Shown piece by piece: positions 37,378 to 50,047 of a stretch of DNA of 64,000 nt. Under the pieces are notes generated by a model. The model did not search any database. It was not told the origin of the DNA and saw only the letters and a program-made list of their open reading frames with translations. This DNA is from Acanthochlamys bracteata. Lineage: Eukaryota > Streptophyta > Magnoliopsida > Pandanales > Velloziaceae. The DNA lies in contig CM034127.1 in NCBI GenBank assembly GCA_019914995.1, forward strand, positions 310,001 to 374,000, written 5' to 3'. The translations under genes and the position numbers were made by a program. The number at the start of each line of letters is the position of its first letter. Within the stretch, counting starts at the first letter, position 1.

Positions 37378-37938
37378 GGCAGAGATTTTGAGTAGGATTT
37401 GAGAGATCAAGATTTTAGGATTCGGAGTAAGGGTTTTGCGAGGGAATTTTTTGTTTCGAATTGAAGACGATGAAATGAGGAGTGCTACATAGTTGGGTTA
37501 ATTTATAATGCGTTCAGCCTAAAATGAGTCAGCTCAGTCATGTGTTTAGCACGTGACCGGTCAGCTGCTTACTTTTATTTTGATAATTGCAGCCAGCTGT
37601 TGTGTGGCTGATTATATGCTGAAGGTGATATACAGAACAGAGATGCAAAGCAGAGCAAGATTATATTATACATAGGCTTAGCTCATGGCAGATTTTTGAG
37701 AAAGAGTCAAATCCTAGAGGTTTAGTAAAGACGTCAGCTAGTTGATTTTCAGAATTAACAAAGTTTAAATATTATGTTATTGCATTCAACATGCTCTAAT
37801 AAAATGATGTCTTAAATCAATGTGCTTTGTGCGTGAATGCTGAATATGATTTTTTGTTAACTTGATGGCACTAGTATTGTCACAAAATAGGGGCACATTT
37901 TTAAAGTCAAAACCAAAATCAAGAAGTTGCTGTTTTAT

Positions 37939-39715
37939 TCAAAGTACCTGAGAGCAGCAACTTCCAACAGCTATGTATTCTGCTTCGACAGTGGACATTG
38001 CTACTAAAGCTTGTTTCCTAGAGCACCATGAGATCAAGCAGCTTCTTAGAAACTGATGTGAGCCACTTGTGCTTTTTCTATCAAGCTTGCAACCACCAAA
38101 ATCAGCGTCAGCATAAGCATATAAATTAAATTCACATCTTCTGGGGTAGAACAGTCCTATTTCTTTAGTTCCAACTAAGTATCTAATAATTCGTTTTACA
38201 GCTATCACGTGGGACTCTTTTGGATCACTTTGAAATCTATCACATAGGCACACACTAAATTGAATATTCGGTCTACTGACAGTTAGATATAAGAGTGATC
38301 CAATCATACCTCTATATAGTTTTTGATCAACTGCTTTATCTGTCTCATCTCGGTTTAATTTGCAAGAGGTAGACATTGGGGTGTTTATCTCCTTGCTTCC
38401 TTCCATGCTGTACTTTTTGATCAATTCTTTAATATACTTACTCTGACTTATAAAGATGCCATTTTTTAGTTGTTTAATTTGTAGACCAAGAAAATAATTC
38501 AGTTCTCCCATGAGGCTCATTTCAAACTCTTCTTGCATCAAGTCAGAAAATTTTCTGCACAATTTTTCGTTAGTAGCACCAAAGATTATATCATCTACGT
38601 AAATTTGTACAATTAACGTATCATTATTTTCATGCAAGGTAAATAAAGTTAAGTCAATTTTATCTCGACTGAAGCTTTTATCAATTAGAAATGTGCTTAA
38701 CCGCTCATACCAAGCTCTGGGAGTTTGTTTCAGACCACAGAGCACTTTGTTCAGTTCGTAAACATGACTTGGAAAATTTATGTTTTCAAAATCAGGAGGT
38801 TGTTCAACATACACTTCTTCTTTTAGGAATCCATTCAAAAATGCACTTTTGACATCCATTTGAAAGAGTTTAAAGTCTTTGTGACATGCAAAAGCAAGTA
38901 GTATTCTAATAGCCTCAAGACGTGCAATAGAAGAATATGTTTCATCAAAATCTATTCCTTCTTCTTGATTATATCCTTTTGCAACTGGTATAGCTTTGTT
39001 TCTAATGATATTACCATTTTCATCCATTTTATTTATAAATATCACTTAGTTCCTATGATGGATTTGTTTGATGGTTTCCTAACAAGATGCTATACATTGT
39101 TTCTTTCAAACTGATTTAATTGATCTTGCATAGCGATGATCCATGAGTTATCTGTCAGAGCATCATATATACATTGTGATTCTAAATTTGATACAAATGC
39201 AGAGTGTTCCATAAAATTATTTTTAAAATGAGATCTAGTTCTTATACCTTCATTTACCTCACCCAATATGTTTTCTTGTGGATGATTGGATCTGTGCTTG
39301 AAAGATCTATTGATTTGTTCATGAGTTTCTGTTTGATCAGGCAGACTTCCAGAAGTTTGTCCTTCCTCTGTTATTTCAGCTGGATGTTCGTCAACTGTTT
39401 GGTTCTCTGTAATTTGTTGTATTTCTGTCGATGAGAATAACTCTTCTTCTTCTGACCCTCCTAGTCTTGCTGTCCTTGATGATCCAAACAATTCATGTGC
39501 AGTAGTTGTAATGGCTTGCTAGTTGTTATCATTTGTTTGTGCTTGAATGATGACTTCACTTGTTTTCCTTTAACACAGGCATCACATAGTTCATCCAGAT
39601 TGTAGTTTGCTTAAGGCAAACCTTTTACTAATTTTAACTTAGACAGTTTTAATAGAATCTTGATGTTGCAGTGTCCTAATTGTTTGTGCCAGAGCCAGCT
39701 GCTTTCCTGATATCT
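37939..39715 (-). pseudogene. copia pol remnant: GAG-pre-integrase, deleted integrase, reverse transcriptase, RNase H
   Basis: Reading right to left: LWHKQLGHCNIKIL (about 39700-39650) is the GAG-pre-integrase motif, followed by CDACVKGKQVKSSF. Integrase is then internally deleted, with the frame running from the HMN(L)FG start of the core straight into its C-terminal tail (39491-39090). The reverse transcriptase and RNase H occupy one open 368-codon frame (39045-37939), with DVKSAFLNG, the catalytic YVDD box (IYVDDIIFGAT), RKSTSGS and STVEAEYIA. The missing integrase core and missing gag and protease make it non-autonomous. The frame between 39090 and 39045 is also broken. Confidence 0.9.
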
Positions 39716-40771
39716 GCATAGTAAACTTTATGTATTTAGGATGCCATAGTGAAAAAAATATTAACTATGTTGTTTGTTCTTATAATACATAGCACCTAAT
39801 GAATATTCTTGCATAGTAATATAGCATTATATCTTTTGGACTGCATTAGCTGTATGTCAAATCACTCCGTATTTGTTCTTATTGGGAACTAGATTGGTAT
39901 GGAACGACCTACGGTCCAATAGAGATTGTTTTGATCTAATCGTTGTATCTATTGCATGTAGCAGATAGGATTGAAATAATTAGGGTAATGCATTAGAAGC
40001 TCTAAATGGTGCATTATGTTATTTCGCCTCACTGAGTCTGTGCTCATTTTTTTTTCTTTCTTTGGCCTCTCACAAATATTTCAGGTACTAGCGGGAGCTG
40101 ACATGATACAGCACTGAGTATTGATATAGCACGTTGACGGTAGATCCGTATACTTGTAGTTCATTTTGAAATATATATGGCTCTGTTATTTTCTTAAAAT
40201 ATATATTTCTCTTATATCTTTTTGGCCTTGTATTTGATTTATAAATTAATATTTTTGTATATATAATAGGTGTCGGTGGCTACCGGTATCCCATAGATAT
40301 TTCATTTGGCTGGTTTTGGTATTGAAAATATTTTGTTTATTTCTGTTTTGTTTTGTCGTTATCAAGTGATTTATTGTGGTACCGTTTTTCACTTGAAATT
40401 ATAGAAAAAATTTTGCCGAAATTTTATTTATTTGAAGATATTTGGTGAACCGTTTATTATGCTTTTGGGTCAGACTTACTGAACTAAATCTGGTTTGAAT
40501 GTTATTCAGACAAATTTAATCTAGACCGATCGCGGCCCGTTTGGGCCGTGACATTTGTATTTTAGTGAATTGGTGAACAAAATCAAACAGTTGCTTGCCT
40601 TTGTGCTCCTAAGATGAAGCGATTGTGTTATGCTCTTATGTCTTTTTGGTACTTCATAGATGGAATTGGCTTACATGGGATATATTCGTTCAACTTTTAG
40701 AATGTTTCTTTGCAGTTGCTTGTTATGTTTTGATGCTGATAAGGTTTCTTACTAAAGGAAGGAATCAACTC
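39716..40771. repeat. second copy of the unit-B spacer segment
   Basis: A near-identical, collinear, same-orientation copy of 29024-30055, differing by scattered substitutions and a short insertion near 40340. It is bounded at the left by copia copy 1 and at the right exactly by the LTR of copia copy 2 (AATCAACTC then TGTTGGATC). In unit B the same site continues AACTCATCAAAA, so copia copy 2 inserted into this duplicated segment. Confidence 0.9.
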
Positions 40772-42255
40772 TGTTGGATCTCCTATAAGAGCAACTCAAG
40801 AGAGGAGGGGTGAATTGAGTTGATAAATAAAATTTTTTGTAAAACTTAACGATCCTATAAACAGTAAGTGTATAACCGACTGTTAGTAATCTTATATCCT
40901 GCAGACAGAGAGAGTTAGAGTATATAGCGACTTAGGTAAAGAAACGAGTACTCAGAGTATTTTTACGTGGTTCGGCAAATCTCTTTGCCTACATCCGCGG
41001 GTGCTTTATCACAAGAGCTAAGCTTAACTAAACCTTTAACGAGCTACACATACATCAAGAGTAAAGTGTTTCACCAAGCACACTTGCTCCTTAAGGGTTT
41101 CTTCACCAAGACAACCCTTCACAGCCTATTGACTCCCTAGTCCCTCTGGCTGACATGCTAGCTCTGTTACAAAGTTAATGAACTTTCACCAAGCTCTAGC
41201 CGAACTTCTTTACCATGTGTTCCAAGCACCCTATCACAGAATTGTAAGAAGTTAAAGAAGATAGGTTAGGCACAGGATCTATCTCAATGTAAGTAAATGT
41301 TCTCAAGAATTTTCTGTTGCGAAGATCGAGCTAGTTACTGAGGATGATGCCTTCTGTGTGATCAGCAGCAAGAATTCTTTTTTTACTTGAGTGATTTGAA
41401 CATTGTAGAGCATATGAGTTTTTGTTCGTTAATCTCTACACGTCCTCTGCTCCTCTGCTTTCCTTTTTATAGACTCTGTCGCCTTTGCATGATGGTTCTT
41501 CCTGTTGAAGAAGATTGCCATTGGCGCCCTTTTTTCGTTGATAGATTTTCAAGATAGAGAGGAGCAATTTATTCAGCGGTTAATCAACTGCCTCCATGAT
41601 CAGTTTTGGCTACTCTGGTGCAAATTCTCCATTGGCATTAAATGTAATGTGGAAGAAAATTTGAATTTACCCGCCAGTGATCCTATACTTGCTTCATCTG
41701 ATATGTTGTGTTCAATTTTTGAGCTGAGTTGGCTTGTCCCGATTTAATATATTCCAGATTGTCTGCTTTGGATTGGTTTGACTCTACCATCTTGACTTGA
41801 TTAGTCAATTTTAGTTGTATTAATCTCTTTTCTTTTCTTGAACGTTGAGCTTTGCCTTTCTTGTGAAAGAGTGATTTCTTGCTCGTTGTAGAACTTATAT
41901 CATTTAATTTGTTTCAGTAAAATGTGAATCTAAAAGATACTTGAGATGAACGGCTTGTGCAGGAGTTTCATTGCTAAATCTAATCCTCTGTTTTTGAGCG
42001 TCATAGAAAAGTCTTCGTATAATCCGTAGTTGAATGGTTGGCTGTTGAGTGACTATAGGATCCTCTGTTCTGCATGCTGCTTGATTGACAGTAGCAGAGT
42101 AGCTGGCTGTTTAATGGCTGTGATTGTTGTTTGCCGTATGTAAGATAAATTTATTTTATTTAATCTTGCAGAACTTGTTCTCATTTTATTAGTCCGACAT
42201 AAATCATGATTTTTAATTCATTGTTATCATCAAAATTAACTTGGGAGTTCAAACA
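40772..42255 (-). repeat. copia copy 2 LTR
   Basis: 1484 bp from TGTTGGATCTCC to GAGTTCAAACA, homologous to the LTR at 34101-35587. Confidence 0.9.
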
Positions 42256-42810
42256 ATCTCCCTCTCTTTTATTATGACAAAATAATTAAGAATTATTAAT
42301 TTATGTATTCAATTTAAATATACCATTACTGGACCATTGCACAGACAAGGTTTTACTCTTGGTTACCTATGTGTAGCTCCCCCTCAACTTGTGTATTTTA
42401 TTTTACTTGCTTACCTGTATGTAGCTCTCCCTCAACTTGTGCGTATTTCTTATATCTATAATAATAGGTGATTGTTCCAACATATTGTATGCATACATAA
42501 TAATTTTGTTGCTTTTTATTCCTCTTTGTCATCTCAAAAAGATAAAATAGTATGACATTGTACCAATAATTTAATATAACCAAAATAGCATAGATAGTGC
42601 AGGGAAATCAACAGAGTTAAAAAATAAAGATAAAGCTTAATATAGTCATCAGAAATAAAAACAAACAAACAAATTAGGCCTAATTATTATAATTAACTAA
42701 GTGTTTTTGCGTCTGGTGGAGGTTCTGCAGCTAGGAGGCCTGGGACGTTGATGTTTGGGTTTGGTAGCGGAGGATTAAGAAAGGATCTCAACATCATCAT
42801 TTAAAAAAGG

Positions 42811-44231
42811 TTAGGAACTAGAAACAGCTTTATGAGCCTTACGTTTGATATTTTTACGTTTAAGAGATAGGCAGGGAACATGGGATTGTGGGGATGGATG
42901 GTCAGAGGAATGAGGTAGGATGGTAAGAGGTTGAGGATCAGATTGTGCTACTGTTGGAGCTGCTGGAAGAGAAGGATCATCAGGCATGGCTGTTGGAGGC
43001 TCGTGGACGGTAATAGATGTTGGCATGATCTCAGGGAACACTACTTCTGAAGCTGCTGGGGCAGAGCAGGCAGTGGGTAACTCTGCAACCATGGGGTCTC
43101 TGTGGCAATCTCAAGGCTTGTAGACTTTTCTTTTTGAGCAGAAGTTCCCTCCTGACCTTATGTGTTCATGCTTGTTTCCGCCTGTGGAGAATCTGAGTAG
43201 TTGCATCATGTCCTACACACTCCTGAGCTTGGGCATTCTCTGTCTTTGCATCCTCCTGTGCAGCTCTGCTTGTAGGATGCTCTGGCTGACAAATGGCATC
43301 TCTAAGCTGTTCAAAGGTGACATTCAGCTTTTTGATCTCCTTGGTTTGCTCAAAGATTGCACGATGAATATTGATTAGGCATTTTGTCAATGGAGCTAAA
43401 GCTGCATGTTTGTCAGTCAAGGGATTTGCTTTAGTGTCTTTGTTGGGTTTTGCCTCTGCCTCTGTGATTTCCCTCAAGAATCTTGCATCTAGTTTGAACA
43501 TTTTCGTTACTTACAGTGATCCCAAGGGCACTGTTTCAAAACTGCACACTTTACGGATGATATGAGGATATGAATAAGGCTTACTTCGTGATTTGGATAC
43601 CCTGATCATGTGGTGCAACATCACTTCATAAAGATTGATGGGAAGTTTCTTGAACAACCTCCATAGCAGAAATGCATCATAGGTTGTGATCACATTGCGG
43701 CTACCATAGCGAGGAACTATCATCTTGGAGATAATGTGGCATAGGGCTCTTGGTAGCAATGGTAGATAAGCGGTGGAGTCATATTAGTATTTTGTCACTG
43801 TCTCGGTGTCCAAAGCTTGTTTCAAGTAGTTTATCTTGGAGCCATTGACCGGCGGTATGTCAGCTCTGTAAGGTATGTCCAGCATCAGTGACATTGATCT
43901 AGCTTTAAGATTTACTTCAATACCGTTCACCATGGTCTGAATCGAGAAATTTCTTGTCTCGTGAAGATTTGTATAAAACACTCGAACGCAATCTTCGGAA
44001 TACTCTTCGGGTCAATTGTTGAACTGCATCCATCCTTGTGCTTCGAATAATTCATCCACCTCCAAACCGAAATAGTTGAAATCATCAAAGTTTATGCTTA
44101 TAGGAGTCAAGATCGGGATTGCCAGTTGTAGGCCATATTTTCATATTCGCTCTTCCCTGTGAATATGTCCGACCCATCGACAATAGTCTTGGAGTGCTTT
44201 GGCTGAGACTTTGAATTTCTCTTTGGCATGG
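42811..44231 (-). pseudogene. extra ORF downstream of copia pol, copy 2
   Basis: Minus strand from ATG 44231-44229 (MPKRNSKSQPKHSK). Conserved blocks match copy 1: ARSMSLMLDIPYRADIPPVN (about 43860-43890), TTYDAFLLWRLFKKLPINLY, MFKLDARFLREITEAEAKP (from 43501) and EIKKLNVTFEQLRDAICQPE. A proline-rich tail with a basic LKRKNIKRKAHK end (43092-42811) could be a nuclear localisation signal. The frame is interrupted at least three times. Preservation of the same blocks in two copies shows the ORF is a real component of this copia family. Confidence 0.7.
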
Positions 44232-44799
44232 TTGAGATTGAGAGCAGGAGTTGATTCGAGAGATTGAAGATTTTGAGCAAGGGTTTCGGGAGAGAGAGTT
44301 TTTGACCTCAGGTTGAAGAAGGGATGGAAGAAATTACCTAGTTGGGCTAGCTTGTAATGTATTCAGCTTGAGATGAGCTAGCTTAGTCATGCTTTTAGCA
44401 CGTGATCGGTCAGCTACTTGGTTTTAAAATGAGTCATTATGATACCTGCAGCTAGTTGTTGTGTGGCTAATTACGTACTTACGGTAAAACAAAGTTGTGT
44501 AGAATAGAGCAAATTTATATTATGCATAAGCCTAACTCATGACATATCTTTAAAAAGGAATCAAATCCTAGAGGCTTGGTAAAGACATCAGCAAATTGAT
44601 TATCAGAGTTAACAAAATTTAACGCTATATTATTGTATTCAACGTGTTCTCTAATAAAATAATGCTATAAGTCAATATGCTTTGTGCGAGAATGTTGAAT
44701 GAAATTTTTTGTTAACTTAATGACACTAGCGTTATCATAGAATATAGGCACATTTTTAAATCAAAGTCAAAATCTAAAAGTTGCAGTTTTATTTAAAGT

Positions 44800-45083
44800 A
44801 CCTGAGCGCAACAACTTCCAGCAGCTATGTACTCTGCTTCGGCAGTTGACATGGCTACTGAATATTGTTTTCTAGAGCACCATGAAATCAGACAGATTCT
44901 TAAAAACTGACAAGAGCCATTTGTGCTCTTTCTATCAAGCTTGCATCCACCAAAATCAGCGTCAGAGTTTAGGGTTTAGGGTTTAGAGTTTAGGGTTATG
45001 CATATAGATTAAATTCACAACCTTTGGAATAGAATAATCCTAACTCTTTAGTTCCAACTAGATATCTAATGATTCGTTTTACA
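44800..45083 (-). pseudogene. copia RNase H fragment, copy 2
   Basis: Homologous to about 37960-38205 in copy 1 (SRKQ..VAMSTAEAEYIA region). It is interrupted by the telomere-like insert at 44966-44995 and cut at 45083. Confidence 0.85.
44966..44995. repeat. interstitial telomere-like repeat, (TTTAGGG) type
   Basis: About four units of the plant telomere heptamer TTTAGGG (one variant TTTAGAG) sit inside the RNase H fragment. The other copy reads GCGTCAGCATAAGCATA without interruption at about 38105; here GCGTCAG is followed by the repeats and then TATGCATATA. It is therefore an insertion into the element. Confidence 0.9.
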
Positions 45084-45099
45084 CTGCACTTACATTCTT

Positions 45100-48000
45100 T
45101 TGCTTGATGTGATTGAGCAGATTTCAGCATATGGAAAATTCATCAAAAATTTGAAGGTTCACAAATTCAAATTTGGACCAAACGAAGGAGTCAGGTTGAA
45201 CAAGAATGTAAGTGCAGTGTTGAAAAACGAGCTTCCACCCAAACTTGATGATCTAGTTAGTTTTTATATTCCTATCACTATTTGTGCCAAGATAATTGAA
45301 CGTGCTATGTTGGACCTAGCAGGTAAGCATCAACTTGCTGCCATACTCTATCTATAAAGAGTTGGATTTGGAAGAAATAAAAAAGACCACTACATGCCTC
45401 GAACGCGCCTCGAGCTTACTGACCATTCCATATGGCATCCCACAAGTATTACAGAGGATATTTTATTTCAAATTGACAAATTAATTCTTCCTACATATTT
45501 CATTGTTTCAGACATGAAGAAAAACTTGAGAAGTGATCGTGAAATTTTTATTCTTTTTAGTCGTCCGTTTATGGCTACTGTAGGCACATGTATCAACGTG
45601 AAAAAAGTCACACTCATAATGACAGTATTTGATAAAACCGTTAAATTCAAAGTGTTTAATGCTCTTAAACATCTTTCTATTTTTTCAAATTCTTGATTTT
45701 CTATTAATTTATTAGATCCACTAATCAATTCTGTTGTTTTGCAGAAAAACTGCAATGATGATCGAGTCAGCGTTAACTTTAGATGTCGGAGAGAGTGATA
45801 AATCTAATGATATGCTTGCTGTCCTGAATGTGTTACAACCGATTCAACCTAGTTATAGAGCCTCCTTTGAACCTTTAGAGATGAACAAGATAAGGATAGA
45901 GCCGTCTACTGTAATTCCTCCTAAATTAGAACTTAAACCATTGTCTGAACATCTAAAATATGTATTCTTAGATGATAATGAAACTCTCCCAGTCATCATG
46001 TCTTCAGATCTTACAGCTAGATAATAGTAGAGTCTCATTAGTATATTAAGAGAACATAGGACAGCAATAGGTTAGAAATATCTGACATAAAAGGTATTAG
46101 TCCTGTGATGTGTATGCATAAAATTTTAATAAAGGATGATGCTAAGCCTATTCGTGAAAGCCAAATGAGATTAAATACTAATATGAAAGATATTGTTAGA
46201 GCTGAAATTTTAAAACTACTTGATATAGGAGTAATCTATCCAATCTCTGATAGTAGATGGATTAATCCTATACAAGTAGTACCAAAAAAATTTAGGATAA
46301 CAGTAATTAAAAATGAGAATAATGAGTTGACTCCTACAAGAATAACTACGGGATGGCGTGTTTGTATTAATTATAAATAGTTGAATTCTCCAATAAGAAA
46401 AAATCATTTTTTTTTATCTTTCATTGATCAAATGCTTGAACGCTTAGCTGTACACTTATATTATTATTTTCTTGATGTTTTTTTAAGTTATAACCAAATT
46501 TCAATTGCTCCGGAAGACCAAGAGAAGGAACTTTTACTTGTCCATTTGGTACTTTCACCTATAGGAGGATGAATTTTGATTTATGTAATGCTCCAGCAAC
46601 TTTTCAAAGATGCATGATGGCTATATTCTCTGATACGGTAGAGAGACTCATTGAGATATTTATGAATGACTTTTCAGTTTTGGATCTTCTTTTGATGGAT
46701 GCCTTGATAATTTGAATTGAGAAAAATGTCATTTCATGTTTAGACAAGGAATTGTGTTAGGACATGTGGTTTCTAATAAAGGAATTGAGGTGGACAGAGC
46801 AAAAATTGAAATTATTAAAAATGTACCTGCTCCTACTTTAGTTAAGAGTATTAGAATTTTTTTAGGCCATGCTGGTTTTTATAGAAAATTTATTAAAGAT
46901 TTTTCTAAAATAACTACGCCTCTATATGATTTATTGGTTAAGAATGCTGTCTTTGATTTTGATAAAGATTGTTTTGATGCATTCAATAATCTAAAAAATG
47001 CCTTAACTACTGCTCCTATAATCACTGCCCTTGACTGAAATATACCATTTGAATTAATGTGTGATGCTTCAGATTATGCTATTGGTGCAGTTCTAGGTCA
47101 GCGAATTGATAAACTACTATATTTTATATATTATGCTAGCAAGACCTTGAATAATGCACAACTTAATTATTCAACAACAGAAAAAGAGTTGCTTACTGTG
47201 GTGTTTGCTTTAGAAAAATTTCGTCCATATATTTTTGGTTCTAAAGTTATTGTATTTACTGGCCATGCTGTTCTTAAGTATTTGTTGATTAAAAAAGATG
47301 CTAAGCCTAAGTTGATTCGATGGATTTTGTTATTGTAAAAGTTTGACTTGGAGATTAAGGATAAAAAAGGAAACGAGAATGTTGTAACAGATCATCTTTC
47401 TCGTATCATGATTGAATATCAACGAGAAGTAGACGACATGCCTCTAAATAATTCTTTTCAGACGAACAATTTTTTTCCATTACTTATAAGAATCTTGGTA
47501 TGCTGATTTTGTCAATTATCTTACTAGTGGTGTAATGAGAAATAATTATCTTTTCAGAAAAAGAAGAGATTTTTGTCAATGGTGAAACATTACTATTGGG
47601 ATGATCCTATCTATTTAAGCATTGTCCATACCAGATCATTAGAAAATACATTCCTGAAGATGAACAAGTAAGCATTTTAAGGCATAGTCATGAGTTAACA
47701 TGTGAATGTCACTTTGGTGCTAAGAAAATAACCCAAAGTTTTCTTCAATCAGGTTTTTTTTTCTCACTTTATTTAAAGATGCATTTAACTTTTGTTTTAA
47801 GTGTGACAGATGCCAAAGAATAAAAATATCAGTAGGAGGAACATGATACCTTTGACTAATATTTTGGTTGCAGAACTCTTTGATGTTTGGGATATATACT
47901 TCATAGGTCCATTTCTTTCTTCCTTCGGGTATTCTTATATTTTTGTTGCTGTTGATTATGCATCTAAATGGGTAGAGGTTCAAGCTACAAAAACTAATGA

Positions 48001-48779
48001 TCATAAGATTGTCCTAAAATTTCTGAAAAATATGATTTTCACTAGATTTGAAATCCCTAGAGCAACCATTAGTGATGGTGGTAAACATTTTTGCATAAAC
48101 CTTTTGATGCTTTGTTAAAAAAATATGGCATAATTCATAAGGTAGCCACTCCATATCACCCTCAAACTTCATGACAAGTAGAGATTAGCAATAGAAAAAT
48201 CAAGAATATTTTAGAAAAAACTATTAACACCACAAGAAAAGATTGGACAATAAAACTTAATGACACTTTATGGGTTTACATGACAGCATATAAAACACCT
48301 ATAAGGATGAATCCATATCGTTTTGTTTTTGGTAAAACATGTCATTTACGTATGGAACTTGAACACGATACATATTGAGCTATCAAGAAGCTAAATTTTG
48401 ACATGAAAGATGTAGGGAATGAAAGAAAGTTGCAACTTAATGAGTTGGAAGAAATTCACAACGAAACCTATGAGAATGCAAAGATTTACAAGAACACACA
48501 AAATTCTATCATGACAAGTCAATTCAGTGAAAAGAGTTTACTCTAGGTATGAAAGTGTTATTGTTTAACTCACGGTTGAAACACTTTCCACGGAAGCTGA
48601 AATCAAAATGGCATGGACCTTATGAAATAGTTGAAATCTTTCCACATGGAGCTATAGAAATCAAGGATCTCAAATCTGGAGCACAATTTAAGGTCAATGG
48701 GCATCTATTGAAGCCATACTTAGAGGCCACCTTCGCAATGCAAACTGAACCAACTCTTCAACTGCACGATCATATTTGA
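45100..48779 (+). pseudogene. gypsy pol remnant: protease, reverse transcriptase, RNase H, integrase
   Basis: The order is protease region (LDVIEQISAYGKFIK, ELPPKLDDLVSFYIP, then SRPFMATVGT), reverse transcriptase (LLDIGVIYPISDSRW, TGWRVCINYK, IDQMLERLA, SIAPEDQEKE, about 46200-46560), RNase H ([16 protein letters not shown], 47057 on), zinc-binding and catalytic integrase (FDVWDIYFIGPF, VDYASKWVEVQA, ISDGGKHF, about 47700-48100) and the C-terminal [19 protein letters not shown]. Wording such as PTRITTGWRV and APEDQEK is typical of Athila-type elements. Numerous stops and frame changes split it into at least eight frames. Confidence 0.9.
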
Positions 48780-50047
48780 CATATTCCTCGTCTGCTTGAA
48801 AACGTTAAATTTAGCGCTTTTTGGGAGGCAACCCAATCCCTTTCTCTAATAGCATTTGAATTTTGTAGGATTTTGTCTTTGTTTTGATTTGATATGTTTA
48901 TTATTTTTGAAAAATTCCAAGAAAGAAGAATCACTATGATGCAAAGATTTGTTGCTGTGATGCAGCTGATGGAGAAACTGATCAAAGATTCAAGCAATGC
49001 GACAAACTAGGGGAGCTTTCCTACACCTCAATTTTTATATCCCTTTGCTTTATATATTGTTCGTTTTTATCTTTCACCATTGAGGACAAAGTCGAATTTA
49101 AGCTTGGGAGGAGATAGAAAATTATGCATAAACATTAATTGATAGTCTATCATCCATTTTTTAATAATGAAATTGAACTCTCTTTCGAGTATGGCTTTTG
49201 AAACTAGAATCTTTATTGAGTTTGTTCGTATAATATTCATGTTAACAAAGCCTACTTTCTTCTTATAAGTTGTACTGTATATAATTGAATTGATAAAATC
49301 TTGTCATTCTACACAATGCAATTGAATACATTTTATAGAATATTTTAATTTCATAGTCTATAGCAAGTGATGACATCTATCACCATGCAATGCAAAGCTT
49401 AGAACTGATCTTAGTATTTTTTATGTTGTCTTGTCTTGTTTTCAATTTGTATGGGTAGTTGAGATACAGAGTTATAAAGAGTCTTCAGAAAGCACAAGGG
49501 TAAAGAAAGAGCATAATAAAAAAAATTTTAAAAAACCTCGAATATATATTGTAAAGTGCAATGGTAAAAAAAAAGTAATTGAATAAAATAAAAGAGCCGC
49601 AAAATTGGGCCAATGCTTGAGTATACTTTGTTCTACTTGAAGTTAAATGTGCTCTTGGTTTCTTTGTATTTTAACAATTGACTAAGTTTGACTTTATTCA
49701 TTACAATATTTAAAATAAAATGGTGAATCTCTAAAATAATTGTATGTGCAGTGGGGAGATGATTTCTAAACAAACTTATGGATATTGAATTATAAACTTC
49801 CTTCTAATATGTTGTATATTTTTTTGAATGCGAAGTTGAGTTGAATTAATTACTATATAGTGCATTTAAGGGAGTTTATAAGCGGTGTTAATTTATTTAT
49901 TATGCTTACATTATTCTTTAAAGGTTTTGGTTGATCAAGCCACACGAAGAAATTAAAATTTATGACAATAAATTGTGGAAGAATGATATATATAATTTTC
50001 TTATAATTTTGCTCAAGGACTAACAAAGATATAAGTTTGGAGATATT
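48780..50047 (+). other. gypsy 3' internal region, non-coding
   Basis: Contains the conserved GGGAGGCAACCC word and a purine tract, then about 900 bp of AT-rich sequence ending in TATAAGTTTGGAGATAT, a plausible polypurine tract just before the LTR start. No gene seen. Confidence 0.55.

Larger units (their letters stand above)
34101..39715 (-). mobile_element. copia retrotransposon copy 1, truncated, minus orientation
   Basis: Contains a complete 3' LTR (34101-35587), an extra ORF region (36303-37377), and RT/RNase H plus integrase remnants (37939-39715). The 5' LTR and gag are missing. At 39715 it joins a copy of unit B spacer sequence, with GCATAGTA shared at the junction. It inserted in the 3' flank of NLR 2. 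Confidence 0.9.
40772..45083 (-). mobile_element. copia retrotransposon copy 2, truncated, minus orientation
   Basis: Same family and order as copy 1: LTR 40772-42255, internal region, extra ORF 42811-44231, then only the RNase H end of pol (about 44800-45083). Homology to copy 1 stops within CGTTTTACA at 45083, where a gypsy fragment begins. The rest of the element is missing. Confidence 0.9.

Noticed and set aside
48770..48997. Possible gene downstream of gypsy pol
   Set aside because: The sequence carries the conserved 3' non-coding words of Athila-type elements, so it is better explained as retroelement internal region.
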